A program made the translations under genes and the position numbers. The notes beneath the pieces are model-generated. The model was not told the origin of the DNA. It saw nothing but the letters and a program-made list of their open reading frames with translations, and searched no databases. This document shows positions 8,306-17,582 of a DNA stretch of 57,432 nucleotides, one piece after another (positions within the stretch are counted from its first letter, which is position 1; every line of letters starts with the position of its first letter). The stretch is from NCBI GenBank assembly GCA_944392765.1, contig CALXXU010000006.1:1-57432 (forward strand), written 5' to 3'. Source of the DNA: an uncultured Anaerobiospirillum sp. (GTDB lineage Bacteria > Pseudomonadota > Gammaproteobacteria > Enterobacterales > Succinivibrionaceae).

Positions 8306-8452
8306 TTAGAAGCGGTAGCTCAGTCCTAGGCTGACCGCCTGGCCGGTGCAGTGCTCGGAGAGCTCCGCTGAGTAGCGTGCTTCCAGCTCTAAGCTTCTGC
8401 TTTGCCCTAACTTCAGGCTGATGCCTCAGCAGGGCATAGCCGCAAAGCGCTT
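8306..8452 (-). pseudogene. remnant of the autotransporter 3' end
   Basis: About 147 bases align without gaps to the 3' end of the autotransporter gene (4528-4674), including the stop codon and a C-terminal GLSYRF. The copy preserves about 48 codons of the last barrel strands, with one in-frame TGA where the intact gene has AGC. Homology stops abruptly at both ends. It is the stump of a second autotransporter gene lost by deletion, or a small duplication. It could still recombine with the intact gene. Confidence 0.8.
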
Positions 8453-8596
8453 GGGCGCAGCCTTGGAGCCGTGCGCTCGTGGCTGAGTGGTGGCTTGAGG
8501 TAGCCTTGAAGGGCTTATTTTTGGGGCTGGCGGCGGGGTCGGTGTGCGTGCAGATATGGTGGGGTGGTGGTTGCGTGATTTTTTGTGGTACAAAGC

Positions 8597-8625
8597 TAGA
8601 CAAGGGGCTAAGCGCCCGCTATAAT
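8597..8625 (+). promoter_or_regulatory. sigma-70 promoter of tRNA-Leu
   Basis: TAGACA at 8597-8602 and a perfect TATAAT at 8620-8625 are 17 bases apart. The start would fall near 8632, just before the mature tRNA at 8638. A GC-rich stretch follows the -10 box, as expected for a stable-RNA promoter. Confidence 0.8.
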
Positions 8626-8637
8626 GCGCACCCGTGA

Positions 8638-8724
8638 GCCAAAGTGGCGGAATTGGTAGACGCAGCGGATTCAAAATCCGCCGCTAGCGATAGTGTATGG
8701 GTTCGAGTCCCATCTTTGGCACCA
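8638..8724 (+). tRNA. tRNA-Leu, anticodon CAA
   Basis: The 87-base cloverleaf includes an encoded CCA. The acceptor stem pairs GCCAAAG with CTTTGGC. The anticodon loop TTCAAAA, closed by GCGGA/TCCGC, gives CAA, which reads UUG. A long variable arm, as in class II tRNAs, and the T-arm GGTTCGAGTCC are present. A good promoter lies just upstream. I find no repeat of the 3' end elsewhere, so there is no sign of integration here. Confidence 0.97.
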
Positions 8725-8854
8725 CAAAATGAAGAAGCGCAGTGCGCTTTTTATTTTGCCTTGATGTTGTATCTATGTAATTTTTTGAGTGCCAGAATCT
8801 GGCAAGATCGCTCGTTACACTTGGTGCCATGTTCCATCATAAGGAGGCCTCATT

Positions 8855-9157
8855 ATGGCGATTCATGGCACTGGTGGCGCTCAGTCAATTACTGAGCTCA
8901 AGGGGCTCTTCGAGCGGCGTATTTCCGATATCTTGCTCTTAGGTGGTCTATATAACTCGATTCGTGCCGCGTCTGGTCCTAAGCCGTTGAACGACGTGAC
9001 CGAGGCAGGCATCAACGTGGTGCTGGGGCGTGAGCTGGCCTCGGCCATCCTCAAGGAATACACCTTTGAGGAGCAAAAAAGCCGCACCTATATGGCTTTC
9101 CTGCTTAAGCCCGCCTACGGTGGCCGCACCACGCGCAGCTCCAATCTCGACCGCTAA
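8855..9157 (+). CDS. small hypothetical protein downstream of tRNA-Leu
   Basis: The product is 100 aa with no signal peptide or membrane segment. A strong Shine-Dalgarno (AAGGAGG, 8840-8846) sits eight bases before the ATG, and codon use is like that of conserved neighbours, so I believe it is expressed. The sequence is mixed alpha-helical with an internal hydrophobic patch (ISDILLLGGLYNSIRAA) and a basic, Ser/Arg-rich tail. I do not recognise the family. It may share the tRNA transcript, since no terminator is seen between them. The overlapping minus-strand frames have no comparable ribosome site. Confidence 0.65.
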   Translation: MAIHGTGGAQSITELKGLFERRISDILLLGGLYNSIRAASGPKPLNDVTEAGINVVLGRELASAILKEYTFEEQKSRTYMAFLLKPAYGGRTTRSSNLDR

Positions 9158-9227
9158 GAGCACTCACCTCGCGCAGCACTGGCAGGCGCAGCTTGCAGTT
9201 CTTGTGGCGTTCTGTTCTCTGTCCATG

Positions 9228-9640
9228 TTGGCGCCAGGTACGCTGCGTAATCTTTAGGGCGGGTAAAACGCTAGCTCTCGTGTTGAGCACCCGCCTGGTA
9301 CAGCGCACAATCTTCAAGGCGTGATAGGAGTTGTGCCTTTGAGTACTGCTTCTGCGACGGATTTCATCCTTGATAGCAGGCTGGCGTTTTGCCCTTGAGC
9401 TTCGCTCCTGCGTCAGTGCTCCCTCTTTATTGCTGGTCGAGCTTTGCGCTTCTGAGTTCCGAGTCTGGTATGACATTCAGTTTTCAGAGATGGTAGGGCA
9501 CTGCGCTTTTGAGCTTTGTACCTGTGACGGTGGGTAGCCTTCAGGGCGGGCAGGGCGTTCCTGAGTATCGCGCTTGGGGCGGAGTACAGCCTTTATAGCG
9601 GGTAGGGTGTTGCGCTGAGCGGCGAGCTAAGACAGCGGCT
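9228..9640. repeat. degenerate tandem repeats of about 52-60 bp
   Basis: About seven or eight diverged units follow one another. Most contain a variant of a TTGAGCTTCGCTCCTGCG-like core, then a T-rich stretch, then a GCGGG/GCAGG end. Unit lengths drift between about 52 and 60 bases, so this is an old array. No reading frame stays open with sensible content. Together with the MITE-like element at 9823 it fills most of the 1080-base gene-free spacer before srfB. Confidence 0.5.
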
Positions 9641-9822
9641 GGGTCTAAGATCGAGCCGCTTTGTGGTATTGGGGCTGGGCGCTGGGGCTCTCTGAGCTGT
9701 TGATCTTGCGGTTTTAAAGGACCTTGGCTCAGGCTTTTCTGTGTCGGATGGTTGTTGCATTTTATTGGCTCGTTTTCTGTCTTGCGTTCCTGCTGGGGGT
9801 GTGCCCTGTTTTTGCTTGTGGT

Positions 9823-9995
9823 CGACCTGTACGGTCGACTGCCACTTAGAAGCAAACAGCCACAGATATCGTGCTTTCTGCCTGTTTATGGCTCTTATGA
9901 TTACCACAAAGAGCTTAAGAGTGATTGCAGGTACAGCGCAAAGAGCCGTTTTAGGTGGTTGTTTACTCAAAGGTGGCACACGACCGTACAGGTCG
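9823..9995. mobile_element. MITE-like element 1, 173 bp with 8-bp target duplication
   Basis: The ends are inverted repeats of 41 bases (9823-9863 and 9955-9995) with 33 matches, including a perfect outer CGACCTGTACGGTCG. The element is flanked on both sides by the same eight bases, CTTGTGGT (9815-9822 and 9996-10003), as expected from transposition. The interior of about 90 bases has no coding capacity. The outer 15 bases are themselves nearly palindromic. The element's family is not recognised and no transposase gene lies in the window. Confidence 0.72.
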
Positions 9996-10007
9996 CTTGT
10001 GGTGGGG

Positions 10008-10028
10008 CGTGCCCTGTGGCGGGGCACG
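10008..10028. other. GC hairpin upstream of srfB
   Basis: A perfect seven-base stem CGTGCCC/GGGCACG with a seven-base loop lies just right of MITE-like element 1 and 210 bases before the srfB start. It has no T run. It may belong to the srfB leader; its role is unknown. Confidence 0.35.
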
Positions 10029-10237
10029 ATGGGGCTTTGTGTAGCCTAGTTAGCAAAACAAGATGCGCGGCGCACACGTCGCCTAATTAATCTGGTACCA
10101 TGGTGAGGACTGGCGCCGCTGCGCTTTCTGGCCCCGATGGCTTTTAGGGTCGGTTGGCTTTTTTGTTGGGTGCTGGCGCGGATTTGTTTTGCAGAGGTTC
10201 TGCCTTCGGTCTTGGCCGCGTGAGGGAGAGTGGGGTA

Positions 10238-13200
10238 ATGTATCCTGAAGTGGTGCCGCTAGACGGCAATATTGAGTTGGTGCAAAACTCGGGAGTTCAG
10301 TTTATCGACTACGATGTTTTGCTGGACTTCAAGTGTAAGGATGATCTCAGTGTCATCAAGGCCATTGAAACGGGCTACTTTGTGCGCTTTGCCGCCGCCC
10401 AAGATGAGCCCTTGGTGCGCCTCGTGCCTAAGATTACCTCTGAGGTGATCTATGTCGACCCGATCAATGAGCGCACGGTTGATCCCATCAACGCCACTTA
10501 CGCCATTGCGCTTAAGCAGTCGCTCGAGCTCTACGATGGCGTCTGGTTCCCGCTGCCATACCTGCCTGACCATATCAACCAGAATCAGTACGGGCCGCTC
10601 AATTGGGCGCGCGCCCGCATCGTCAAGGTCGACGATCCTAAGGTGATCTCGCGCTATTGCGTCGCCCATGGCTTAGATGCGTCGGAGGTGGTGTCCGATT
10701 GCTTGGGCGGTGAGATGATAGGGCCGACCGGTACCCCGATTAAGCGCAAGCCGACTAAGGCTTACTACCGCATCGTGGTCGCCTTTGACACTAAGACTCA
10801 GCCTACTTTGAGCGCCGATGACGTCAACGGATATTTGGCTCCGACCGCGCGCGACGTCGAGTCGGGCGTACGCTTTAAGCTTGCTTATACCGCTGACCGC
10901 TGCCAACCATTCTTAAAGAATCGTCCAGGGGCGCTGCCGTGGGTGCGCGAGTGGGCGGAGTCGGTATTTCGCGACCTCTACCAAGAGCGCTGTGAGCCGC
11001 GCATGCTTGATGAGCTCTTAAATGAGGCGGTGGTACGCGACCATGCCCATGAGGCCCATTACCTTAACGTGCTCGCCTTTATGGGCTTTATGGTTAAGCC
11101 ACAGGCGGTGCACTTTATCGCCAATCACACCGCCGCTGACGCCTCCTTCTCGGCTTCAGAATACGCCTCGTCCAAGATGGTCAATGTCTCCTTGATTCTG
11201 GACATTGGCAACGCCCGCTCCTGCGGCATCATGGTCGAAGACCATCCCAATGCCACACGCGGCGACGATGACTTCAAGGACACCTATGGCCTGGTGCTGC
11301 GTGACCTCAACGCCCCCGAGCGTGTCTATTCCGAGGCCTTTGTCAGCCGCATTGAGTTTGCCCGCCCGAACTTCGATTACGACAATCGCTCCGCGCGCTC
11401 GGGCCGCTCGGACGCCTTTAGCTGGCCGTCGATGGTGCGCGTGGGCACCGAGGCGAGCAATTTGGCCTCGCACCGCCACGGCAATGAGGGTACTTCGGGT
11501 TTAACCTCGCCGAAGCGCTATCTGTGGAATGTCCAGCCGCTGACCAACGACCGTTGGGTCTTTAACAATTACTCCTATCAGATTGCTAGCCCCAAGTTGC
11601 AGGCGGCCTTAAAGGGCCAGACCGACCGCGCTTACTTAAATAGCGTCGGCAGCTACTTCAACACTGAGGGTAAGGCTTACTTTGCCTTGGACGCCGACGA
11701 TATGGTTTACGATAACCTTGAGTCGTGCTACTCCAATCGCTCCACCATGACCTTTATGCTGATCGAAATCTTCTTGCAGGCCATGGTGCAGATGAACTCC
11801 TTAAGTCAGCGCCAGCAGTGCACCTCCAAGAATACTCCACGCCGCTTAAAGGCCATTATTCTGACCACGCCGCCTTCGATGCCCGCTGAAGAGCGCGAGC
11901 TCTACCGCGCCTGCGTCTATGAGGCTTTAGGCATTCTCTGGAAGAGCCTGGGCCTTGATTTAAGCCCAGCCCAAGAGTTCGCCTTTGGCGCCACTAGTGA
12001 TAACTCATTGCTCGCTCTGCCAATTCCTGAGGTCTATCTTGATTGGAATGAGGCAGAAGCCGGGCAAGTGGTCTATCTCTACAACGAGAGCCAAAAGACC
12101 TACCAAGGTGACTGCAAGGCCTTTATCGCGGGCCTGCGCCGGGCGTCGGTCGGGTCGCGTATCGGCGAGCGCTTGATCGATGGTGAGGGCATGGCCCTGC
12201 ACAGCGCGCGTATCGCCTCGCTTGATATCGGGGGCGGCACCACTGACTTGGTCATCAAGGACTACACCTTTAGGCGTGACGTTGCCTCCTATGAGGACGA
12301 TATTCGGCCGCTGGAGATTTACAAGGACGGCTTTAAGATCGCAGGTGACGACTTAGTGCACGATATCATTCGTGAGTGCATAATGACGCGCCTGTCCTAT
12401 TCCTTGGCTACGGCGCGCGTTAACTTCAAGCCGATCTTGCAGCAGCTGGTGGGCGATGGCACCACGGGTAATGTGCGCACTGAGATGCTGCGCTCGCAAT
12501 TTACCCAGCAGATTCTGGTGCGCATTGCCTACAAGATCTTGTTCCATCTTGAGAACTTAGATCCGTATGCCCCATCGTGTGTGGTCAAGGGCTCAGTGCG
12601 TGATTTCCTGCTCGACCAGGAAGTCAATCCGCAGCTGGCGCCGACCATCAAGCGTATGGGCCCGTATGATCTGCCAAGCGCCGAGGTCATCGCTTACGCT
12701 GACAATTTGATTAAGCCGTACGTCCCTAATTTCTCGATTATGGACTATCGCTTCAGCTTTGATATCGCGAAGATCAACCGCGCCTTGGTTGAGGGCAGCC
12801 GCTTTAACATCTGCCGCATCTTAACCAAGATGGCCGAGGTGCTCACGGTCTATCAATGCGACTTGGTGCTGCTCACCGGCCGTTGCTCTAAGCTGCCAGG
12901 TATTTACTCCTTCTTCTTGCAGCGCCTCAATATCCCAAGCTCGCGCATTATCCCAATGCACCGCTATCGCTGCGAGTCGTGGTACCCATTCCAGCATGAC
13001 GGCGAGTTCATCGGTGACCCTAAGACCACCGCCGCCGTGGGCGCGCTCTTATGCTATCTGCGTCTGTCTCACGACAAGTTCCCGAACTTCCGCTTCTACT
13101 CGTATCCGGCCGAAGTTACCAACAGCGCCCACTATGTCGGTATTATCGACAATAGCAATATCATCAGCCCTGAGTCGGTGCTCTATCGCTATGATTCTGC

Positions 13201-14134
13201 CCGCATGGTGGCGCGCCAAAACCAAAGCTCTGAGGACGATGAAGACTCGAACTTTGTGGCGGTGGGACGCGCCGATGAGGCCTTTAAGACGCAGCTCTCG
13301 GTCGAGCTGGGCTTTCGCCTGCTTGACGACCCAACGGTCGAGGCGACCCCGCTCTTTAAGATTGAGGCCTTAGATAACGTCGATGAGATTCATTCGGTAC
13401 GTAAGGCGCTCTCCTTAACCTTCCGCGATATCGATCGCGAGTCGGTCAAAAACTTCGTGGATGAGCTCGACTTTGAGCTCCAAGCTGAGGTTAAGGCCGG
13501 GGCGGAGTCTTACTTAGATCAACTTGAGAACTTGGAGACGGTGCTGCAAGGGCGCAAGAATGAGCTCGAGCAGGCCTTGCTCAGCGCTGTGACCGCTGAG
13601 GCTGATAGCAAGATTGAGCAGCCGACCGGCTTAAAGGGCCTCTTTGCCAATAAGGATAAGCTCGCCGCTGAGCGCCAGGCCCTGATTAGCTCGCTCTACC
13701 AAGAGCGCTATAACGCGGCGGTGCTCACGGTCTTCAATGCTGAGCTGGACACTAAGCGCCAAGAGCTCGAGGATGGCCTCAACAATTACCTCACTGACGC
13801 CTTGACCCGCAATATCGCCACGGTGCGCGCCCGCTATAAGGCTGGCTTTGAGCAATTACTGCACAAGCTCAACGTCGATCGCGTGCAATTTGCCGTGACC
13901 TTGAAGACGGTCAACCGCCACTCGCCATATCCTCTGGCCTTTATCAAGCGCAATTTGCCGCGCTTAAAGCAGGTTGAGACCTTCCAGCTTGAGTCGGTGG
14001 TCTCAGACGATGGCCGTGATTACACGCCGTACTTCAAGATGTACCTCAAGACCATTTCGGGAGCGCACATCAAGTACTTCATGGATTCAGGCTCGATCAA
14101 CTTAAGCGGCCTCAATCCACGTCAGCGTTTGTAA
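10238..14134 (+). CDS. srfB: SrfB-family protein, actin/Hsp70-like ATPase
   Basis: The product is 1298 aa. I start at the ATG at 10238, seven bases after GGGAGAG; a TTG 84 bases upstream is open but has no ribosome site. SrfB is named from the Salmonella SsrB-regulated srfABC genes; its biochemical role is not established. The sequence shows an actin/Hsp70-type nucleotide fold split over a long chain: LDIGNARSCGIM (Asp322), LDIGGGTTDLVI (Asp663) and LLTGRCSKLPG (about 877-887), matching phosphate-1, phosphate-2 and adenosine motifs. The C-terminal third has a long coiled coil (about 1080-1220). There is no signal peptide or membrane segment, so it is cytoplasmic. It opens an eleven-gene same-strand cluster and precedes srfC, its usual partner. 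Confidence 0.88.
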   Translation: MYPEVVPLDGNIELVQNSGVQFIDYDVLLDFKCKDDLSVIKAIETGYFVRFAAAQDEPLVRLVPKITSEVIYVDPINERTVDPINATYAIALKQSLELYDGVWFPLPYLPDHINQNQYGPLNWARARIVKVDDPKVISRYCVAHGLDASEVVSDCLGGEMIGPTGTPIKRKPTKAYYRIVVAFDTKTQPTLSADDVNGYLAPTARDVESGVRFKLAYTADRCQPFLKNRPGALPWVREWAESVFRDLYQERCEPRMLDELLNEAVVRDHAHEAHYLNVLAFMGFMVKPQAVHFIANHTAADASFSASEYASSKMVNVSLILDIGNARSCGIMVEDHPNATRGDDDFKDTYGLVLRDLNAPERVYSEAFVSRIEFARPNFDYDNRSARSGRSDAFSWPSMVRVGTEASNLASHRHGNEGTSGLTSPKRYLWNVQPLTNDRWVFNNYSYQIASPKLQAALKGQTDRAYLNSVGSYFNTEGKAYFALDADDMVYDNLESCYSNRSTMTFMLIEIFLQAMVQMNSLSQRQQCTSKNTPRRLKAIILTTPPSMPAEERELYRACVYEALGILWKSLGLDLSPAQEFAFGATSDNSLLALPIPEVYLDWNEAEAGQVVYLYNESQKTYQGDCKAFIAGLRRASVGSRIGERLIDGEGMALHSARIASLDIGGGTTDLVIKDYTFRRDVASYEDDIRPLEIYKDGFKIAGDDLVHDIIRECIMTRLSYSLATARVNFKPILQQLVGDGTTGNVRTEMLRSQFTQQILVRIAYKILFHLENLDPYAPSCVVKGSVRDFLLDQEVNPQLAPTIKRMGPYDLPSAEVIAYADNLIKPYVPNFSIMDYRFSFDIAKINRALVEGSRFNICRILTKMAEVLTVYQCDLVLLTGRCSKLPGIYSFFLQRLNIPSSRIIPMHRYRCESWYPFQHDGEFIGDPKTTAAVGALLCYLRLSHDKFPNFRFYSYPAEVTNSAHYVGIIDNSNIISPESVLYRYDSARMVARQNQSSEDDEDSNFVAVGRADEAFKTQLSVELGFRLLDDPTVEATPLFKIEALDNVDEIHSVRKALSLTFRDIDRESVKNFVDELDFELQAEVKAGAESYLDQLENLETVLQGRKNELEQALLSAVTAEADSKIEQPTGLKGLFANKDKLAAERQALISSLYQERYNAAVLTVFNAELDTKRQELEDGLNNYLTDALTRNIATVRARYKAGFEQLLHKLNVDRVQFAVTLKTVNRHSPYPLAFIKRNLPRLKQVETFQLESVVSDDGRDYTPYFKMYLKTISGAHIKYFMDSGSINLSGLNPRQRL

Positions 14135-14169
14135 TTTTTTCCCTTTTAATGGACGCCCCGCCCGGGGCT

Positions 14170-14364
14170 GTGGGCTCGGTTGGGCTTTGCTGGGCTTTGG
14201 GCTATGTTGGTCCCAGTTGGGCTCTGTTAGTCCCAGTTGGGCTCTGTTAGTCCCAGTTGGGCTCAGTTGGTCCCAGTTCAGCTCGGTTGAGCCTGGTTGG
14301 GCTCGGTTGAGCTCGGTTGAGCCTGGTTGGGCTCGGTTGAGCCTGGTTGGGCTCGGTTGAGCCC
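14170..14364. repeat. 20-bp tandem repeat array between srfB and srfC
   Basis: Units of about 20 bases alternate between two flavours: GTCCCAGTTGGGCTCTGTTA on the left and GCCTGGTTGGGCTCGGTTGA on the right, each made of two similar 10-base halves. About nine units fill the 265-base spacer. The last can fold as GGGCTC-GGTT-GAGCCC (14349-14364). An open minus-strand frame across it only reflects the repeat period. The array may change length and so the srfB-srfC distance. Confidence 0.8.
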
Positions 14365-14399
14365 TTAGGGCTGGGGCGTCATCACAGGATGGCTTCTTT

Positions 14400-17300
14400 A
14401 TGCACGCACAATTAGTTAATGCCACCAAGGCCGCTGCATGGGGCAGCACTTGGGTGGAGCGCAATCAAGGGGTAGCCCCTGAGTTAGGGGAAAAGAGTGC
14501 CGAGTTAACCGTCAGGTTAGAGCGCTCGGCCAATTTATTAAATTACAGCGCGAGCAACGTTGCGGCGCGCCCGACCATTGGCCTGTTCGGTGCCTCGCAA
14601 GCAGGTAAGAGCTACTTGGTCTCGACCTTGGCCGCTGGCAGTAGTGGGGTTTTGTCGACCCATTGGGATGGCGCCGAAGTCGACTTTATCCGCCACGTCA
14701 ATCCGTCGGGCAATAACTCCGAGGCCACCGGCTTTGCCACGCGCTTTACCCACCGCGCCACCTCGTGCCCACCAGGCTTCCCAATTGAGCTTAAGGTCTT
14801 GCATGAGCTTGAGCTCGGTATGATCTTAATTAACGCCTTCTTCTACGATATCAACCAAAGCGACGTTAAGGTTCCAACCTCTGAAGACGAGTATTTAAGT
14901 AAGCTCTCCTCGTTGGAGTCCTTGGTCGATACTAAGGCGCGCGCCGAGTTTCTGCGCTATCAGCCCGAGCAGGCCCAGAGCCTGGCCCAGGGCTCTGATT
15001 CTTTGGGCTCTTGTTACCCTGGGCGCACAGTCTGCGTGGCTGGCGTAACTGAGGTCAATTACATTAGCCCGGCGCAGGTAGTGGAACTTGCCGACTACGT
15101 CAAGCAAAACTCCAATGGTAAGGTTTCAGGTTGCGACGAAATGCCGCGCCTGTGGGGCAAGCTGCGCAGCATGCTGCCTTTTATGACCTTGGATGGCCGC
15201 ATTAAGGCGCTCTCGATTTTCTGGCAGGAGTTGCCGATCTTCTCTGAGACCTATCGCGTCCTAGCCTCCGAGCTCTTGCTGCTGCAGGGCCACCAATGGG
15301 TCTATGCCCCGAAGGAAGCCTTTGTCACGGTGCAGCCGGACGGCTCCTTAAAGCAAAACGCCGCCGGCACCATCATGCACATCACCAAGCTCAGCACCAT
15401 GTTCAGCGACAGCTCGACCTTATCGTGCGCCTTGGTGTCTGGGGACTCAGTGGTGCCGGTTGCGGTTAATACCTCGCGTTTGGCTGCCCTGTCCTTGGAG
15501 CTCAGTTTCTTCCTTGAGAGCTCAGGGCCACTTGATGACTTTGACGTGCTTGACTTGCCGGGGGCGCGCTCGCGCGACGTAGTGCTGCTCACTGACGTCA
15601 AGGACGATGGCGCGTCCTTTACGCCGGGGCAAGCTCCTGCCTCCTTGTCCGAGGCCTTCCAGATGCGCGGCAGCGAATTTTTCCGCCGTGGTAAGGTCGC
15701 CTATCTCTTCGAGCGCTACTCGCGCCGTAACGAAATCGACCAGCTGCTCTTCTGCATTGGCGTTAACGCTCAGCAAGACGTCACTTCGGTGCTCACCATT
15801 TTGTCTGACTGGGTCGAAAACAATGTGGGCAAGACCCCAGAAAAGCGTGCCGGTGTCTACAATCCGCTCACCATCATTTTGACCCGCTACGATGAGGTCT
15901 TTAACCGCCAGTTGCGCAATTTGAGCTCAGGTCTGCCTTTGGATATGAACCAAGAGCTCAATATCGCCTTAAACCGTATCCAAAAGCTCAATTGGTTCAA
16001 TGAGTGGACTAAGGGCCAGCCGTTCAATCGAGTACTGCTTGCCCGAAAGCCAAAACTCGGCGACCTCAACCCATGGCTCGAGTGTGATGCCCAGAATAAC
16101 GAATTGGGGATTAAGGCGTCGGCGCAAGCTGGGATTGAGCAAATCAAGGCCGCTTTGTGTGCGGTGCCGGAATTTGCTCAGCATATCGTTAATTTACCGG
16201 CGGCACTTGATGCCTTGCTGGCCTTAAACGATGGTGGTGTCAGCGCCATTACCGCCCTGATTAAGCAAGGCGCGCAAAGCCCGCAGCTGCGCATCTCGGC
16301 ACGTACCGCTAAGGCCAAGCACGCGGTGCAAAAGTGCATCGAGGAGTTAAGCCCATTTGCTACGCGCGATAGTGCCCAAAAGCTCGATGAGGCTAAGGCC
16401 TTAAGCCGGGAGCTGGCTTTAGGCCTGTTGCAATGCAACGCCCTGGCCCCATGCTTTGACTTACTGCGCCGCTTGGTGGAGATCGACGAGGGACGTCTTG
16501 AAGAGCTCTACCAAGAGGGCTTTGCCACCGGCTCCAATGTCGCGCGCTTTGTCACCGCCGTGTGCGAGGAATACGAAGATCGCCTCGAGGACTTAAGCCG
16601 TAAAGATCACGTCGCCTTAAATCAGATTGCAGATCTCGTGGTCTTAAACTTCGAGCGCGTGCGCTCCAATCTCGAGGCCGACCCTAAGAGTATGGTCGCT
16701 TTCTCGCTGTGCTACAACGCTGTGGAGCAGCGCTTTAAGAGCGCCGAGGAGCTCAAGGGTGATGTGGTCGCTCTCTTTAACCGCATCTTCGATGAAATCG
16801 GCAAGACCTTTAGATCGCCGCAAGTGGGCTTAAAGGGCCACTTGATGCGCGTACTGCGTGCCCGCGAAAACACCACTGAGGGCTTGGGCGATATCTTGCG
16901 CCTGCAAGTCGAGCTCATGTCCCAGATGTTAAGCGAGTTCAACCTCTATTTGGGCGCTAACTTGCTGCCCAATAAGGCCGCCTTAAATGAGCTTAATAGC
17001 GCCAAGACTGAGGTTCAGGCCGCAGCGGTTCAGACGGCCCAGGTTGCTGCTGCTGCGACTCCGGTTGCTGCTCCGGTTGCTGCTCCGGTTTTCGGCGGCG
17101 AGGACGACTTAGATGACTTCTCGGATTTGGCCGGGCTCGACGACGAAAACAATTTCGGTGCTCCTGCGGCTTCTGCTGCTCCTGCGCCTGCTCCCGTGCG
17201 CCCGGTGGCAGCAGCAGCGGTTGCTCAGGTTGCTGCTGCGGCCGATACCGGCTTTGAGCTTACGGCGGGACAGTCGGTGTTAGGCACGGCCGAGGGGCCA

Positions 17301-17582
17301 GTAAATTGCTTTGTTAAAGAACAAGGCATGGTGCGCTATGACCCTAAGCATGAAGACCACGCGGTCTTTAGTCGGACTTGCACTTTGGACGAAACTGGCC
17401 TCTTGCCGCATTTAGATGCGGTTTCGGCGGGCTATGAGTTCAAGCTCTTAAGTGACTTTGCCGCGACCTTAGGGTATATGATGTGCCAAGTTAACGTCTC
17501 GGTGCAGAGCAAATATCAGTTCTCAAGTGATGAAAACTTCTTGCTGTGCGCGATCTTACAGGCCATGGAGGAGCTGAAGTAA
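14400..17582 (+). CDS. srfC: SrfC-family putative virulence factor, P-loop GTPase-like
   Basis: The product is 1060 aa, of the SrfC (Virul_Fac) family. Visible GTPase-type motifs are a Walker A GASQAGKS (64-71), DLPG (385-388, G3-like) and TRYD (495-498, a degenerate NKxD). Wide spacing between them recalls large dynamin-like GTPases, which is inference. A helical middle follows. An Ala/Pro-rich linker (about 865-950) with an acidic patch (GGEDDLDDFSDLAG) leads to a small C-terminal domain. It has no signal or membrane segments, so it is probably cytoplasmic beside SrfB. The 20-base repeat array lies directly upstream and only a weak AGGA precedes the ATG. Its stop overlaps the next start (TAATG), showing coupling. 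Confidence 0.87.
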   Translation: MHAQLVNATKAAAWGSTWVERNQGVAPELGEKSAELTVRLERSANLLNYSASNVAARPTIGLFGASQAGKSYLVSTLAAGSSGVLSTHWDGAEVDFIRHVNPSGNNSEATGFATRFTHRATSCPPGFPIELKVLHELELGMILINAFFYDINQSDVKVPTSEDEYLSKLSSLESLVDTKARAEFLRYQPEQAQSLAQGSDSLGSCYPGRTVCVAGVTEVNYISPAQVVELADYVKQNSNGKVSGCDEMPRLWGKLRSMLPFMTLDGRIKALSIFWQELPIFSETYRVLASELLLLQGHQWVYAPKEAFVTVQPDGSLKQNAAGTIMHITKLSTMFSDSSTLSCALVSGDSVVPVAVNTSRLAALSLELSFFLESSGPLDDFDVLDLPGARSRDVVLLTDVKDDGASFTPGQAPASLSEAFQMRGSEFFRRGKVAYLFERYSRRNEIDQLLFCIGVNAQQDVTSVLTILSDWVENNVGKTPEKRAGVYNPLTIILTRYDEVFNRQLRNLSSGLPLDMNQELNIALNRIQKLNWFNEWTKGQPFNRVLLARKPKLGDLNPWLECDAQNNELGIKASAQAGIEQIKAALCAVPEFAQHIVNLPAALDALLALNDGGVSAITALIKQGAQSPQLRISARTAKAKHAVQKCIEELSPFATRDSAQKLDEAKALSRELALGLLQCNALAPCFDLLRRLVEIDEGRLEELYQEGFATGSNVARFVTAVCEEYEDRLEDLSRKDHVALNQIADLVVLNFERVRSNLEADPKSMVAFSLCYNAVEQRFKSAEELKGDVVALFNRIFDEIGKTFRSPQVGLKGHLMRVLRARENTTEGLGDILRLQVELMSQMLSEFNLYLGANLLPNKAALNELNSAKTEVQAAAVQTAQVAAAATPVAAPVAAPVFGGEDDLDDFSDLAGLDDENNFGAPAASAAPAPAPVRPVAAAAVAQVAAAADTGFELTAGQSVLGTAEGPVNCFVKEQGMVRYDPKHEDHAVFSRTCTLDETGLLPHLDAVSAGYEFKLLSDFAATLGYMMCQVNVSVQSKYQFSSDENFLLCAILQAMEELK

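Noticed and set aside
8076-8603. Minus-strand frame of 175 codons over the autotransporter remnant
   Set aside because: It is in a different frame from the remnant, is Pro/Arg/Ser-rich shadow sequence and has no ribosome site.
8638-8724. tRNA-Leu as an integration site for a genomic island
   Set aside because: No direct repeat of the tRNA 3' end and no integrase gene was found in the window.
8644-8895. Plus-strand open frame over the tRNA
   Set aside because: Its first 27 codons are the tRNA-Leu sequence and the remainder has no ribosome site; it is a shadow of the RNA gene.
9228-9640. CRISPR array
   Set aside because: Units are degenerate along their whole length with no constant repeat or unique spacers, and no cas gene is present.
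9541-10090. Several open frames across the spacer before srfB
   Set aside because: They run over the inverted-repeat element and degenerate repeats and have no ribosome site or consistent codon use.
14102-14464. Minus-strand frame of 120 codons rich in AQPGSTELN-like repeats
   Set aside because: The reading frame only mirrors the 20-base tandem repeat and runs into srfC on the other strand; no ribosome site.
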